This document shows, one piece after another, positions 42,289 through 54,540 of a stretch of 64,000 nucleotides of DNA. Location of the stretch: assembly GCA_038380435.1 (NCBI GenBank), contig JAWZYU010000024.1:51422613-51486612 (forward strand), in the 5' to 3' direction. A program made the position numbers and the translations under genes. How positions within the stretch are numbered: position 1 is the stretch's first letter; each line of letters starts with the position of its first letter. The notes beneath the pieces were generated by a model. It had not been told where the DNA came from. It worked only from the letters and a program-made list of their open reading frames with translations, and made no database searches. The DNA is from Ryuthela nishihirai. Lineage: Eukaryota > Arthropoda > Arachnida > Araneae > Heptathelidae.

Positions 42289-42515
42289 TGAGCTAACAGG
42301 AGTATGGCGTAAAAGAATAAAAATTAAAAGATTCGGCAAAGATCAAAGAGTTAATGGTGTCAAAATACGAACGCAAAGAGCGATAGAATTAAAAGAAAAG
42401 CTGACATCTATATGGTGCATAAAGTTGAAGTTGAAATCGTGGCAAAAATCAAATACCTCACAGAGAAGGATGATTAAAAAAGCTAACAGCAGTCTAGTGT
42501 AGAAAAGTAAAATTT

Positions 42516-42638
42516 AACCTTCGTGTCACGTGACACGAAGGTTGCCAGATCAGTAATTTCTAAAAGAATCGTTGCAAGATATTTTTTTCTGAATTCTGTA
42601 ATCAACCATAGTGTTCGGATATTTTTTGAACGACAGTA
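42516..42638. mobile_element. MITE-1, right half only
   Basis: It starts at the centre of the palindrome (AACCTTCGTGTCACGTGACA) and runs to TTTTTTGAACGACAGTA. The left arm is absent. Confidence 0.9.
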
Positions 42639-44400
42639 CCGCCACAATTTCAAGCAAAAATAACTAAAGCATCATGGTGTATAAATCGAAACTTGAAAAG
42701 CGGCAAAAATCAAATGGTAAGAGGTACAGAAGACGAATGCGATCAGCGGCAGAAATCTAAGAGTCGACAGCAGCAGAATGATTCTGGTGACGTCAGCGAT
42801 CGAAGCGTTAACAGGAAAAACAAAGTTTCAAAATCGAAGAGGTCAGGTGAACACGGAGATTAAAGAAACAACTCCGACACAAGATAAAGCAGCGAAATGG
42901 AAAAATCAAGAAACATTTCCTCTCCTAATGACCGAGGCGGGGGGGGGGGGGATTTTTTTAGAGGGTAGGGAAAACTGTGTTTTGTTTCATTTTTTATTCT
43001 TTATTTGCAGAATTCTGTTTAATATAATCATCAATTTTTTTTTCTTTCTATTTGAACTCTTTTTTTCCTTCCTATTTGAACTCATTTTTTTTTCCTTTTT
43101 TCCCTTTTCTCATACGTACATAGAATGCAATGAAATAAATAAAATAAAATAAAGTGCCGAGAGAGATTTTTCTTGATGCAATAGAACTCATTCAGTCCAT
43201 TATCAATAATAGACAGAAAGACGAACAGGCGGAAAAAGGAGAGAACGACGCGACTAAACGAAACGACGCTGGACACAACTCTTTTCTGCTCTCAAAGAGA
43301 AAAAAAAATCTAAACAGATCTTTTGTGTAAAGCTTCTTTTTTAAGCCTCTCCGCTTATCTGAAGGAAAGTGATCCTAAAAACAAGTAAAGAAAAAAATAA
43401 AGTCTTTTAAAGCGTCAATGTTGAGAGAGAAGAGTTGGATAAGTGGTTGCCAAATAAATAAAAAATCAAATAGAAAAACAAAATGCTGCACTGGGACGTT
43501 GGAACGAGATCGCTTCACTCCTATGCATCCTCCTCTTCATCCCCCGTCAGCATCCGAAATCCCCCTCCCCGTCCTCGCTGTCGTTGAGCGACTGTCTACG
43601 TACAAATTCGGAGCTGTGATGGATGTTGAGAAGAGGAACGAGAGACCAAACAAGACAAAGCATTGATTCCTAAAGCAAAATCAAGTCCGAGGTGCAAAAG
43701 TGAATGTTTTCTTAGCAGCAGTTGTAACGCCCTATCCCTTCTTCAAATACACACATACACACTTGCCTTGTAAGTTAGCGTCTGACGGAGATAACGCTCT
43801 TGAGGGATGAACAGTTTTTTTTTCAGCGTGATAAAGAAAGAAATAGACCTTTGAGATTTGTCTCTGGGGGTGAAGAAGAAAAAGAAACAATGACCGATGA
43901 TTGAAGAAAAGAATGAGCGGGAAAAAAAAGTGAAATGAAGTAAAAAAAGGTCTAAAAGAAAGACAGATGCTTCTGTTTGTACTCTGTTTCGTTTAAGTGG
44001 GAAAGAACAATTCTTCAATGGTTTTAAAAATGAGGTTTTGAAGCCGACGACATAGACTGAGCACACTAAACAATGATCGTCACTTTCGTTTCGTTACGCC
44101 TGTCTGACATTGTTTTGTAGTTTATCTGTTTAAGGCTGATCCAATTTAACTAGTTTTTCTTTCAGAAAGGTCTTGAGTCTTTCATGGGAAAAAAAAGAGT
44201 TGTTACGGATTGATATGTGAAATTGGAGGCGTTTTTTTTTTTGTTTTCTACGTTATTTAGTCATGAATAAAAAATGGTTTATTCTTTTTTTAAAGAATTT
44301 TTTTGCAGTGGAAGTAGAGAGGAAAAGCACTTAGCAAAATGGTAATTTTGTTATTTAATAAAGATTAATTTCATTAAAATTGTGGGGATTGTAATAGTGG
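42639..44400. other. Unique sequence, no gene identified
   Basis: A-rich DNA with a G13 run at 42937-42949, T-rich 42960-43110 and mixed DNA to 44400. Words like GCAAAAATCAAA near 42301-42480 resemble words at 42655-42760 (CGGCAAAAATCAAATGG), hinting at a decayed local duplication either side of the half MITE. No recognisable coding. Confidence 0.45.
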
Positions 44401-45018
44401 TACAAGCGCTCAAAAAAATATCCGAACACTACGGTTGATTATAGAATTCAGAAAAATATCTGGCAACGATTTTTTTAGAAAATAAGGATCTGGCAAACTT
44501 CGTGTCACGTGACAATGAATTGACTTGTTGAAATTGTTGAATGAAAAAAAATTGTTGCCAGATATATTTTTCTGAATTCTGTAATCAACCATAGTGTTCG
44601 GATATTTTTTAATATATATAATGCGTATGAATATATAATGCAATGAATATGGAGCGTGTGCAATTACCGTTCACAGCAAACTGGAGCGGTTGCGGTTAAT
44701 GTTCACAGCACATTGGATCGTGTGAGCTCACAAAGACCTGGATCGTGTGGGCTCACTCACGGAAATATGGAGCGTGTGCAGTTACCGTTCACAGCAAACT
44801 GGAGCGTGTGCAGTAACTGCACACGCTCCAGTTTGCTGTGAACGGTAACTGGAGCGTGTACAGTTGCTGTACACGCTCCAGATATTTTTCCTGAATTCTG
44901 TAATCACGTGACACGAAGGTTGCCAGATCCCTATTTTCTAAAAAAAAATTGTTGCCAGATATTTTTTCTGAATTCTATAATCAACCGCAGTGTTCGAATA
45001 TTTTTTTGAGCGATTGTA
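44401..45018 (+). mobile_element. MITE-1 long form
   Basis: TACAAGCGCTCAAAAAAATA to TTTTTGAGCGATTGTA, TA at both ends. The left palindrome is damaged: its second half is replaced near 44515-44545 by unrelated sequence (GAATTGACTTGTTGAAATTG). Linker and full nested core palindrome as at 40.7 kb. Confidence 0.95.
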
Positions 45019-45093
45019 CTTGCAGTAGCAGTATCGGTAAAGTGTAGATGGTAGTAGTAGTAATACTGCTGGGATTTTGATAGTAGAAATGGT

Positions 45094-45465
45094 AGTTTTA
45101 CTTCTGAATGGTATATTTTTTTATACACAATGGGCTAAATGGTCAGGTCACAAGGCCTCCAAGGTCTCAGAGAAGGTTGTGGGGACCCACTGGACAGCTG
45201 TTAGGAAACAGGTGGTAAGCTCCCGTCAGGGCCATCCAGTGTGTTCTTTAAAGTGAACAGGGTATGGCTCTCTCGCATACGAGGCCACGGCTTACGTCCC
45301 ATCCGATGGACGGCGGTCTTTTCAATCCCGTCGGTATCCCCCACTGACTGAGGGCAGGGCGCGGAATTTTGAGGAGATAAATCTCAATGGTAACCCAGAT
45401 GGGACTCGAACCTGGGAACTGCAGAGTACGAGCCTGGCGCGCTACCGACTGAGCTATCCCCGCAC
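45094..45465 (-). mobile_element. SINE-A, near full length, diverged
   Basis: The tail side is degraded (TAGTTTTACTTCTGAATGG) and the head is intact (GCGGGGATAGCTCAGTCGG on minus). Confidence 0.92.
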
Positions 45466-46941
45466 CAGAAGGGGTGGTGATAGTTCTAATAATGAAATCG
45501 TTCATACTTTTTTTTAAGTAATTGTATATAGCAATTTTTTTTCTGTGTGTTTTTTGTGCGCATTTTTAGGTATTTATTCTTTTTAGCACATTCAGGGAAA
45601 AATATCTAAATGTTTCACCTCATTTCTGTTCCAGAGGAAAAGGAGTGACTACCTCTTCTCCCCCCCCCCTCCTATAAACCCAGCACTAACTGTACCTAAA
45701 ATTGAAATTCGATCATCAAGAGCTGGGAAGACATCTTGGGAAAGAATGACATGTGCTCTGATTTGTCATTTCCTTTGATGCAGGCATTTCAATCCCAATA
45801 TTTCGTCTTAGAAACGTTAACAACTGCGATTCAACGATTCCCAGAAAATGTGTTGACAGTATCAAGACCTAATAATAGATGACATCCATTACACGCAACA
45901 AAACGAGGTACTCCGAGTTTCCTCCTCTTACTCCACCTCCTTCTTCCTCATCTGCCTCTTCCTTCTCCTATTCCCCCTCATCCACCACCTCCTCTTAGGA
46001 ACGTTCACTGTGCTCTTTGGCTCATAGAGAATGAAACTGTTGACTGCGTGCGCCCGTGTCACCCTTCTGCGTCGAATGAATGATTGTGTGCGTTCAGAGC
46101 ACCCTGCGGATTGTAAGAGACTGATACTTGTTGCTTCCCTCCTCGGCATCTGATGGTGAGCTTGAATGAAAGCCGGAGATGAGACTTGCTGTCTGCAAAC
46201 AACATCCCGCTGTTATCCGTTGATGGTGCACGCTATCTCCCACTGCTTGCATTGCCACATAAGTCAAGGGTGATGTCATGCTGAGGACGGTGAATGAATT
46301 CCCCTCTTTCCGGTTTTGTTTCCTCTTCGCACTCCCCCCCCCTCACCCTTTCCACCAAACCCAACCCTCCCAAACTCCTTCTTCTCTGTCACACAATGTG
46401 CTATCTTATTTTGTGACAACCTCTTGCGTTGTGAATTGCGACAGCTTGTGTTTATAGTGAAAGCTACGTCTTCAAGACCAATAGGATAGGTCAACCACAA
46501 AAAGAGGAATGCGGTCTTTTTGTTGGCAGATCTTTGTTGTTCTGAAAGTAAGAGATTCGGATTTTTATTGCTTCAAATGATGAAAAATGAAGCTGATTTA
46601 ATGAGTTCCATCTAAAGATGTTCAGACTCAAAAGTTTTTGTCCACAACCAAACTAAAAAAACGAAATATCTCCAGTTATTTTCCTTTAAGGATTTGAAAC
46701 TGAAATTGAACTTTTCTTTGTATATTATTCAACAATAAGTCATTCAATGCTTACTATTGTTACATAACAGAAACGTCCGCCTTGTCACAGAAGATTGAAA
46801 GAACTTGTCTCTGTAAATCAAGTAGATATTACGCTTCAGATAAATTAAATAATATATCAACAATGATGATAATTTTTAATAATATTTAGCATAAAATATC
46901 GTATACAAAATAATCGTAAATACCCACTGAGCATATCGTAT
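45466..46941. other. Unique sequence, no gene identified
   Basis: Mixed DNA with C-runs at 45660-45671 and 46334-46343 and pyrimidine-rich 45915-46000. Short frames on the minus strand (45928-46500) are unrecognised. AT-rich from 46560 on. Confidence 0.45.
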
Positions 46942-46951
46942 TTTACCTCAT

Positions 46952-48129
46952 CATCATCAACATCAAGCAGCCATGGGCTACGGAGGTCCAACCAGACCGT
47001 GCAATTTAATTTTCCAAGCATGTCTGTCCTGAGCTACATCTACTGCATCTGGCCACTGCACACCAATTCTAATAAGGTCCTGTTTGACATTGTCTGCCCA
47101 CCGCATCCTAGGTCTTCCCCTCTTTCTGAGGCCTTTAGCCACACTGTTCATAACCCTATTCGCCAATCTATAGTTATCCATACGGGCAACATGGCCAAAC
47201 CAACGGAGTCTCTCTCTGCAAAATATGCTGCTTAAAGGAGGTTGCAGACTCCTTTTCCTAACCTCATCATTAGTTACAAAGTTGAACCACTTGATGCCCA
47301 AGATACTGCGTAAGCATCTGGAATCAAAAGCATCTAGTTTCCTGTTATCTTGTTTACAAAGTGTCCAAGTTTCACTACCATAACTAACCCTAGAAAGAAC
47401 CAAACTATTATACAGTCTAATTTTAGTCTTTAGGTGTATACGCCTATTTCTCCACAATCTCCATAGATTCTTAAAAGTCCCGGCAGCAATCCCTATTCAT
47501 CTGTTAATCTCATGCTGCACACCACCGTTATCTGTTACATAGCTCCCAAGATAATTAAACTTTGACATCTGCTCAAGACTGCACCCATTCAGATTAATTG
47601 AATCAGAGCCTGACTGACCAATTTTCATCACTTTAGTTTTCCCTCTGTTTAAAACCAAACCTAGCAAATGTTGTTGAATTTTGCATTGATGATGCATAGA
47701 CTCTACTACCAGTCTCATCAACAACTCGAATGAAAGAGTTCATCTCATCAACATCATTTATCAAAAGGGCTAAATCATCAGCATAATCTAAATCAGAAAT
47801 TTTTGTATCTCCAGCCCATTTAAGGCCAAAATCTTTCCCTTGAAGTGAATTTCGCATAACATAATCAATAACCAAGCTAAAGAGAAAAGGAGACAAAATG
47901 CACCCTTGTCGAACACCAGAAGTAATGCTAAACCAATTGCTACAAGACTTACCAACTCTCACACACGACTCAGTGTTATTATACAGAGCTTTCATTATGT
48001 TAACTAACTTGTCTGGTATACCATATGATCTCACAATCAACCACAAATTATGACGATCAACAGAGTCGAAAGCCTTTTTGAAATCAACAAAGCTAGCAAC
48101 CAAAGGTTTCTGAAACTCTAAACCTCATG
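46952..48129 (-). pseudogene. RTE-like LINE, 5'-truncated copy with TSD
   Basis: The last ~1.18 kb of the same family as 17034-20660, about 90% identical by eye. It carries RT from VASFVDFKKAFD through RQGC and YADD, then the C-terminal region to GLVGPP and the GATGATG tail. It is 5'-truncated at 48123-48129. The TSD is TTTACCTCAT (46942-46951, 48130-48139). One frameshift near 47650-47700 and an early stop separate two frames. In that region it keeps a longer segment reading GLVLNRGKTKVM, which the full-length copy lacks. Confidence 0.92.
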
Positions 48130-48139
48130 TTTACCTCAT

Positions 48140-48424
48140 ATAGATGTTATACATTTATATATGCAGGAGGCCAGAAAGTCGCTTTCACCCCTGCATCAGT
48201 TTTCGCAATAGTTCACGTGTCCCATTAAAAGTATGTAAATAATAAGGGTAATTCATTCCCGGCAAAATAGGTGGCCGACTGTCAAGTCAATGTTAAACCC
48301 TGTTACAAATAATGGGTATTATATAAGACTCGTTATACTTACTTAAAATCACATATCAATCCATTTTATTGTTTGGTGGGGGCTTAATTTTATGGGTTCA
48401 AATCTTACTTTGCACTAAGTTACG
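48140..48424. other. Unique sequence
   Basis: No recognisable element or frame. Confidence 0.4.
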
Positions 48425-48438
48425 ATGAGAAGAAGCAG

Positions 48439-48827
48439 TAATGGGACGGGGGTTGCTCAGTCGGTAGCGCGCCAGGCTCATAATCTGCAGTTCCCAGGTT
48501 CGAGTCCCAGCTGGGTCAGCGTTGAGATTTATTTCCATAAAATTCCCCGTCTTCCCCACGGTAAGTAAGGGACACCGATGGACTTGGAAAGGCCGCCGTC
48601 CGTCGGATGGGACGTTAAGCTGTGGCCCTGTGTGTGGGAGAGCCTACCCTGTGCACGTTAAAGAACACGCTGGATGGCCTTAACCGGAGGCTACCATCTG
48701 TCTCCCAACAGTTGTTCCAGTGGGTCCCCTCCCCCAACCTTCTCTGAGCCTTCGGGGTCCTTGTGATCTGACCATTTAGCCCATGGTGTGCAAAAAAGTG
48801 CCGCTCAGAGGTAAACAACCCAACCCA
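48439..48827 (+). mobile_element. SINE-A, Met-like anticodon variant, 14 bp TSD
   Basis: The perfect TSD is ATGAGAAGAAGCAG (48425-48438, 48828-48841). Its anticodon loop reads CTCATAATC, which is CAT as in elongator tRNA-Met. Most other copies read CTCGTAATC. Confidence 0.96.
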
Positions 48828-49026
48828 ATGAGAAGAAGCAGCACATCAAATTTTGTGGTCTTACATCTTTCCGTTTAGGAGGAATTCTTAAACAAACAGA
48901 CAGGGAGGGAGACAAACTATAAAATGTACGATAAATACTTAATCAAATGAAGAACACAAAACTTTGAACAAAGTATCTGAAATACTTCATCTTAGTTTTC
49001 AAATTATACGATATAAATAAAAGTTC

Positions 49027-49245
49027 GATTGTTTTACCTCTGAACGGCACACAATGAGACTAAATATCCAAGTCAGAAGGACCCATTTGCTCATAGAAGG
49101 TTGGAGGAAGATTGCCTGCTGGAGCAGTTAGGAGAGAGATGGAAGGCCATCGAGCGTGTTCTTCAACGGCTACAGAGTGTGGCTCCCTGTATGCGGGACC
49201 ACGGCTTAACGTCTGATGGACGGCCGTCTTTTCAAGTCCAGTGGA
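49027..49245 (-). mobile_element. SINE-A, degenerate 3' part
   Basis: GATTGTTTTACCTCTGAACGG to GGCCGTCTTTTCAAGTCC, with small deletions throughout. An old copy. Confidence 0.75.
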
Positions 49246-49486
49246 GTAGACGGCAGTCCAACAAGCCTTTATCATCGAGAGCAGGGTGGTGGTTAGATCT
49301 AGACGGAACCTAATCTTGCAGGTTGCGAGGATGATGCTAGAAAAATACAGGCAAAATAGTAATTAGAATGGAAGCGAATCAGTTAATAATGAATTGGGAT
49401 GACACCATTGTTTGGGTCTTATGAATCGTATGATTATTTCATCACGAATGGAGTAATATTCTTCTACTAGAATTTCTAGCACGTCA

Positions 49487-50530
49487 CTCCGACCCCTATT
49501 TGACCTTGAATGCGACACCGGATCTAAAACTTCCTCTTATTTTTTAATTCTACTGCCTGAAAGAGCCCTATTCACAAATATTTAGCTCTCCAGCACCAGT
49601 GTGTCGAATTTGACCTTTGACCTTCAAGGATCCATCGTATCCAAAATCTGACAAAATTACTGAGATCTGCGACTGAAAATTTTCATAAATACCAATTTTT
49701 AACCCTCTAGCACTAGGAGATCTATATTTGACCTTTGACTTCAAAGGACCCATCTTAAGCAAAATTCAACAACATTTGCTAGATCTACGACTCAAAACAC
49801 CCACCAGGAACCAAATTTCAGCTTTCTAGCACCGATAGATATAAATTTCACCTTTGGCCTAGAAGATTTCAATTTCGTAAATTCATTTTCAATTTTCGTA
49901 ATTCAAATTTTCATCAATTTCGTAACGTTTCCGATATCTGCAACCCGAAACATCCTCACACACCAATTTTCACGTTTTTACTCCTCGTAGATCAAGGTTT
50001 GACCTCTACTTGACCTCCATTAGTCCTTGAAGGACAGGTCGGAGGTCAAATTTAGGATTTGTTTCGAGATCTATGACCCGGATTACCTCTAGATACGGGG
50101 CAGGGGTGGCTCAGTCGGTAGCGCGCCAGGCTCGTAATCTGTAGTTCCCAGGTTCGAGTACCAGCTGGGTCAGCGTTGAGATTTATCTCCGCAAAATTCC
50201 CCGCCCTGCCCACGGTCAGTAGGGGACACCGATGGGCTTGGAAAGGCCGCCGTCCATCGGATGGGACGTTAAGCCGTGGCCCCGTGTGCGGGAGAGCCAT
50301 ACCCTGTGCACGTTAAAGAACACGCTGGATGGCCTTGACGGGAGGCTACCATCTGTCTCCCAACAGCTATTCCAGTGGGTCCCCTCCCCCAACCTTCTCT
50401 GAGCCTTCGGGGTCCATGTGACCTGGCCATTTAGCCCATGGTGTGCAAAAAAGTGCCGCTCAGAGGTAAAACAACCCAACCCAACCTCTAGATACAAATT
50501 TTCAGAGCTTCTTAGAAATGGCGTGATCCC
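49487..50530 (-). repeat. AGGTCA-rich dispersed repeat, copy 2
   Basis: It matches 6380-6895 in reverse orientation: GACCCCTATTTGACCTTGA, GCGACACCGGAT, TTGACCTTTGACCTTCAAGG, CAATTTTCACGTTTTTA. A perfect DR1 (TGACCTTTGACCT, minus-strand sense) lies at 49611-49623 and a one-off version at 49729-49741. It is interrupted by the SINE-A at 50097-50483; the TSD ACCTCTAGATAC belongs to this repeat. Confidence 0.75.
50097..50483 (+). mobile_element. SINE-A, full length, 12 bp TSD
   Basis: The perfect TSD is ACCTCTAGATAC (50085-50096, 50484-50495). A near-consensus copy, hence young. Confidence 0.97.
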
Positions 50531-51269
50531 CCTTGTCACACGTGAGTCAATCTCTCTTAGATATTAAAGATAAGAAATCTAAATGCATATTTATTTTACA
50601 TTCTCGATGTCCTTATATTTCAAAGAATTATTTTGATGTTATACTAATTTTATTCACTCAAATGAATTATTATTATTAAAATTAATTTTATCTCTTACAG
50701 ACATATAGTTAAGCTTCATGTTCGAAACACCTTTCTACATAATTTCTTCACTGTTTTCTATAGATGATGTTTATTCTATTTTTATTTTATATCCTTTCGC
50801 ATTTCTATTGTTTGTTTTAGGTTAATTTAATATTCAGTTACATGAGTAACTGAATATTTTTTTTGCCGGCGCGTTAAATATATTAATATCAGAGGAAAAT
50901 ATTATTTAGAAGTTTTTTAACACACAAAAAAATTTTCATCAATTGCAAAGTAGCTCAAATTATTTTCTTTTCTCAAAAATATTTTGTTCGAGATCATAGC
51001 AACAAATTGTTGTTTTGTGTTAAAATTATTATTGCTGTTTGTATTGTTGTGTTTATTAATTTGCCACTATGGTATTTATTATTTTATTATTGTTTGAATT
51101 GCTGTATTTGATTAATCATTATTGTAAATTAAACACAATCTCAGTTGTTAATTTTATCTCGTTTTAAATAAAAAAGAGACGTTTTTGTTATGATAGAACA
51201 CACAACTTCTTTTTTAAAGTGATAATTGGAAAAACTCTTTTTTAGTTGGATTGGTAGTAAGGAAATATA
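50531..51269. other. AT-rich unique sequence
   Basis: Very low GC. A short palindrome, AATATTCAGTTACATGAGTAACTGAATATT, lies near 50829-50858: 13 bp perfect arms around a 4-nt centre. No gene. Confidence 0.55.
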
Positions 51270-51350
51270 TATACTGCTCACAAAAATTAGGGGATATTTC
51301 TAAATGAATATGAAGCGATAATATATCCCCTAATTTTTGTGAGCAGTATA
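51270..51350. mobile_element. 81 bp mariner-like micro-MITE
   Basis: Perfect 28 bp terminal inverted repeats, 51270-51297 and 51323-51350, start TATACTGCTCACAAAAATTA. TA lies at both ends and the interior is only 25 bp. This is a different terminus from MITE-1. It is an internally deleted, non-autonomous Tc1/mariner-type element by structure. Confidence 0.9.
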
Positions 51351-51469
51351 AATCGCATTATATTATGTTTTAACTTATATCATTAGAGATCACTAAATAT
51401 TGAAACGGCAAAGCTATTAACGAATGTTGCAAGTGATCTGTTTATGGTAGAAATTTTAAATTTCGGTGA

Positions 51470-52072
51470 TACAGTCGCTCAAAAAAATATCCGAACAGTA
51501 TGGTTGATTACAGAATTCAGAAAAAATAGATATTTTTTCTGAATTTCTATTCAGAAAAAATATTCAATCTGGCAACCTTCGTGTCACGTGACACGAAGGT
51601 TGCCAGATCACTAAGTTCTGAAGAAATAGCTGCCAGATATTTTTTCTGAATTCTGTAATCAACCATACTGTTCGGATATTTTTTTAATATAAATAATGCG
51701 TATGAATGTATAATGCAATGAATATGGAGCGTGTGCAGTTACCGTTCACATCAAACTGGAGCGGTTGCGGTTAATGTTCACAGCACATTGGATCGTGTGA
51801 GCTCACAAAGACCTGGATCGTGTGGGCTCACTCACGGAAATATTGAGCGTGTGCAGTTACCGTTCACAGCAAACTGGAGCGTGTGCAGTAACTGCACACG
51901 CTGCAGTTTGTTGTGTACAGTTGCTGTACACGCTCCAGATATTTTTCCTGAATTCTGTAATCACGTGACACGAAGGTTGCCAGATCACTAATTTCTAAAG
52001 AAATAGCTGCCAGATATTTTTTCTGAATTCTGTAATCAACTATATTGTTCGGATATTTTTTTGAGCGACTGT
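51470..52072 (+). mobile_element. MITE-1 long form
   Basis: TACAGTCGCTCAAAAAAATA to TTTTTTTGAGCGACTGT. The right flanking A of TA is changed. The left arm carries an extra inverted duplication (GATATTTTTTCTGAATTTCT) near 51529-51560. The core palindrome is partly deleted. Confidence 0.93.
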
Positions 52073-53180
52073 CGTCAAGAGATTATTACACTGACAGCAA
52101 TAATCTGACCTCTTTTTTCAGAAGGGTCTGAGAAAAGTAACTTTTTAAATTTAAGAAATAAAAGACAAATTATTTTTATGTTGTATAATTACTAATAAAA
52201 TACTACTATTTGCATTTCCTCCAACATCCATTATCTCAAATTAAAACTTTTAAGGAGCGAAGAATTAGATAAACGGAAAACTTCATTCTCTTTGAAAACG
52301 AGATCCGCGCATGCGTTCTTCTCTTAGTTTAGTTTTCCACTAATTTCCATTTATTTCATTTAAAATTAATTTTAATTAATTTAGATTCCTGAATAAAATA
52401 CACAAGGTCTTCCTAAATTCCGAAAATTGTAACTAAACACTTCGTTTCGAAAATTAAAAAAAAAAATATTAAAAGAAAGAAGAAAAAAAAATAACTCTAA
52501 ACGAATAAAAACACGATTAAAGAAAAACAAAAGTAGCAACGAAGATAAAACAAAACAAGAAAATGAAAACGAGAAAAAAAAGCCTGAAAAAATAAAACAA
52601 CAACGTTAACAGCTTCGAAAAAAGAAAAGAAAAACAAAAAAACAGCAACAGCAACTGCTCTTCGGTTTGCTAGCATACAAAGTTCCTCATTAAGGCTTCT
52701 ACCATCTTTTCCTTATCTTTTGGCCAGAACAGCATTTGAAGGCGATTCTCGGCCAAATTCCAATGTATATAAATGACTGTTAGCTTTAGCACACCCAGAG
52801 AGTAAATGGCCACTTCACGCAGATAAAACAAACCGCTGCTTTGCAGTCAGCACATTAAGCTCCGTTGATGTTCGCTGGAGCGCGCATTTTCGCGTTACCT
52901 CATCTGAACTTTAGCATTAACTGGTTAACTTTGTTGAATGAACGACAATCGTTTGACAGTGTCATTCTATCCCCCCACTCCCTCTTTTTTGCAACCTTTT
53001 TTATCCCGACTTTAATTCAAAAATAATTAATTTCGCAAGAAGTGATGTTGCGAACACGGATTTAGAAATGCTGATCAAATGGGGACGTAACATTAGTTTC
53101 ATGGTAAATAAAATATATAATTTACACGATGTACTTTTGTACAGAAACAGAGTTTCGTCAGTGAGTGGGATTTCGCCCCA
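52073..53180. other. AT-rich unique sequence
   Basis: A long A-rich stretch on the plus strand at 52430-52650. CTTTTTTGCAACC and similar words but no element. No supported gene. Confidence 0.5.
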
Positions 53181-53236
53181 CTTAGTGGATAGAGCTCGTG
53201 GCATGTAACTACATGCCACGAGCTCTATTCACTAAG
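53181..53236. other. 27 bp near-perfect hairpin
   Basis: CTTAGTGGATAGAGCTCGTG-GCATGTA pairs with 53210-53236 with one mismatch around a 2-nt centre. There are no repeats at its borders and no second copy in the window. Confidence 0.8.
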
Positions 53237-53382
53237 TTAACACCAGCTCCCTCATTTCTTCCACAAAAGTATTTCTCGAATTAAATATCAACAAATGATG
53301 TGTTTTTATTTTGGAAATAATTTTCACTTTTAATAAATTACTAGTAGTTATTGATAGCTATTTAATTAATATCAAATTATTC

Positions 53383-53567
53383 TTGGTTAACACGCTTGGT
53401 TATTGTTCTAAGGGACCTGGGTTCGAGCCCCGGGTAAGGCATGGATGTATGTGTCTTTTTTCTGCTGAGGTCCTGCCATCCTCTCAGGCCTTCTACTGTG
53501 GCATATAAACTGAGAGGCTCCTCTCAGACCTCTGTGGCAAGCAGCTGCTTGAGGGGGTATTATTTAT
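53383..53567 (+). mobile_element. SINE-B, head truncated
   Basis: It starts TTGGTTAACACGCTTGG; box B GGTTCGAGCCCCGGG is intact and the end GCTGCTTGAGGGGGTATTAT is present. Confidence 0.9.
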
Positions 53568-53579
53568 AGGATAAAAACC

Positions 53580-53975
53580 TATATCATTTATAATTAGTAA
53601 TTATAATAATATATATAATATTAATAATATTATAATATATATAATTGTAAATAATATTAATAATATTATAATATATATATACTAGTAATATTAAAAATAA
53701 TTATAGTAATTAATAATATTAATAATAATTACAATAACTAATAATATTAATAATAAGTATAATTAAAATAACATATGATATTAATAACATTGTAATATAT
53801 AATTATTAGTAATATTAATAATATATATATTAATAATATATTATAATATTACAATAACTAATAATATTAATAATAAGTATAATTAAAATAACATATAATA
53901 TTAATAACATTGTAATATATAATTATTAGTAATATTAATAATATACATATTAATAATATATTATAATATTCACAA
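53580..53975. repeat. AT microsatellite with a 120 bp tandem duplication
   Basis: AATATTAATAATATT-type words throughout. The 120 bp at 53731-53850 repeats at 53851-53970 with about two differences, so the duplication is recent. Confidence 0.92.
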
Positions 53976-54540
53976 ATGATATTTTAAATTAATAATTTTT
54001 TAAAAAACGGTACTTTTCAGAAATATTATTATGGTTATAAGAAATATAGATTATATCACTCACTATCTTTGAGGTTGTTATATTTGGTGGACGACATAAT
54101 GAAATCAGTTGTAGTTAAAAGACTTTAGTGTACAGTTTTGCCATTATGAATTTAGTTTCATGCTCTGTACAGATGGGGGTAAGTTTTGCTATTGAGAGAA
54201 AAGGTTCGATAAGAATTAAGAGAAGTTTTCGTAATTTTAATTTTCGTAATGTTCGGAAAAGGCAAGAGAAATATAATGATTTTTTTGAAAACTATGATAA
54301 CACCTTACAATAAATAATCGATATATGAATACAATTTTTTTTATTTATAGAGAATTTTTTTGTAAAATTTTTTTGCGTAACAAAAATATTTATTTATACA
54401 TTTTTCAGTGTTTTTTGCTTCAAATTTAAATTCCCTGAATAAAGTATAGTCGATGTTCCAGGATATTGATTTCTCAGTCAAGTCAAAGCAAAGAAGAAAA
54501 GTCCCCAAGATTATTAGAAACATCTGAAAAAAATTATCGC
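53976..54540. other. AT-rich unique sequence
   Basis: No recognisable gene. The short Arg/Phe/Asn-rich frame at 54128-54313 is likely chance. Confidence 0.45.
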
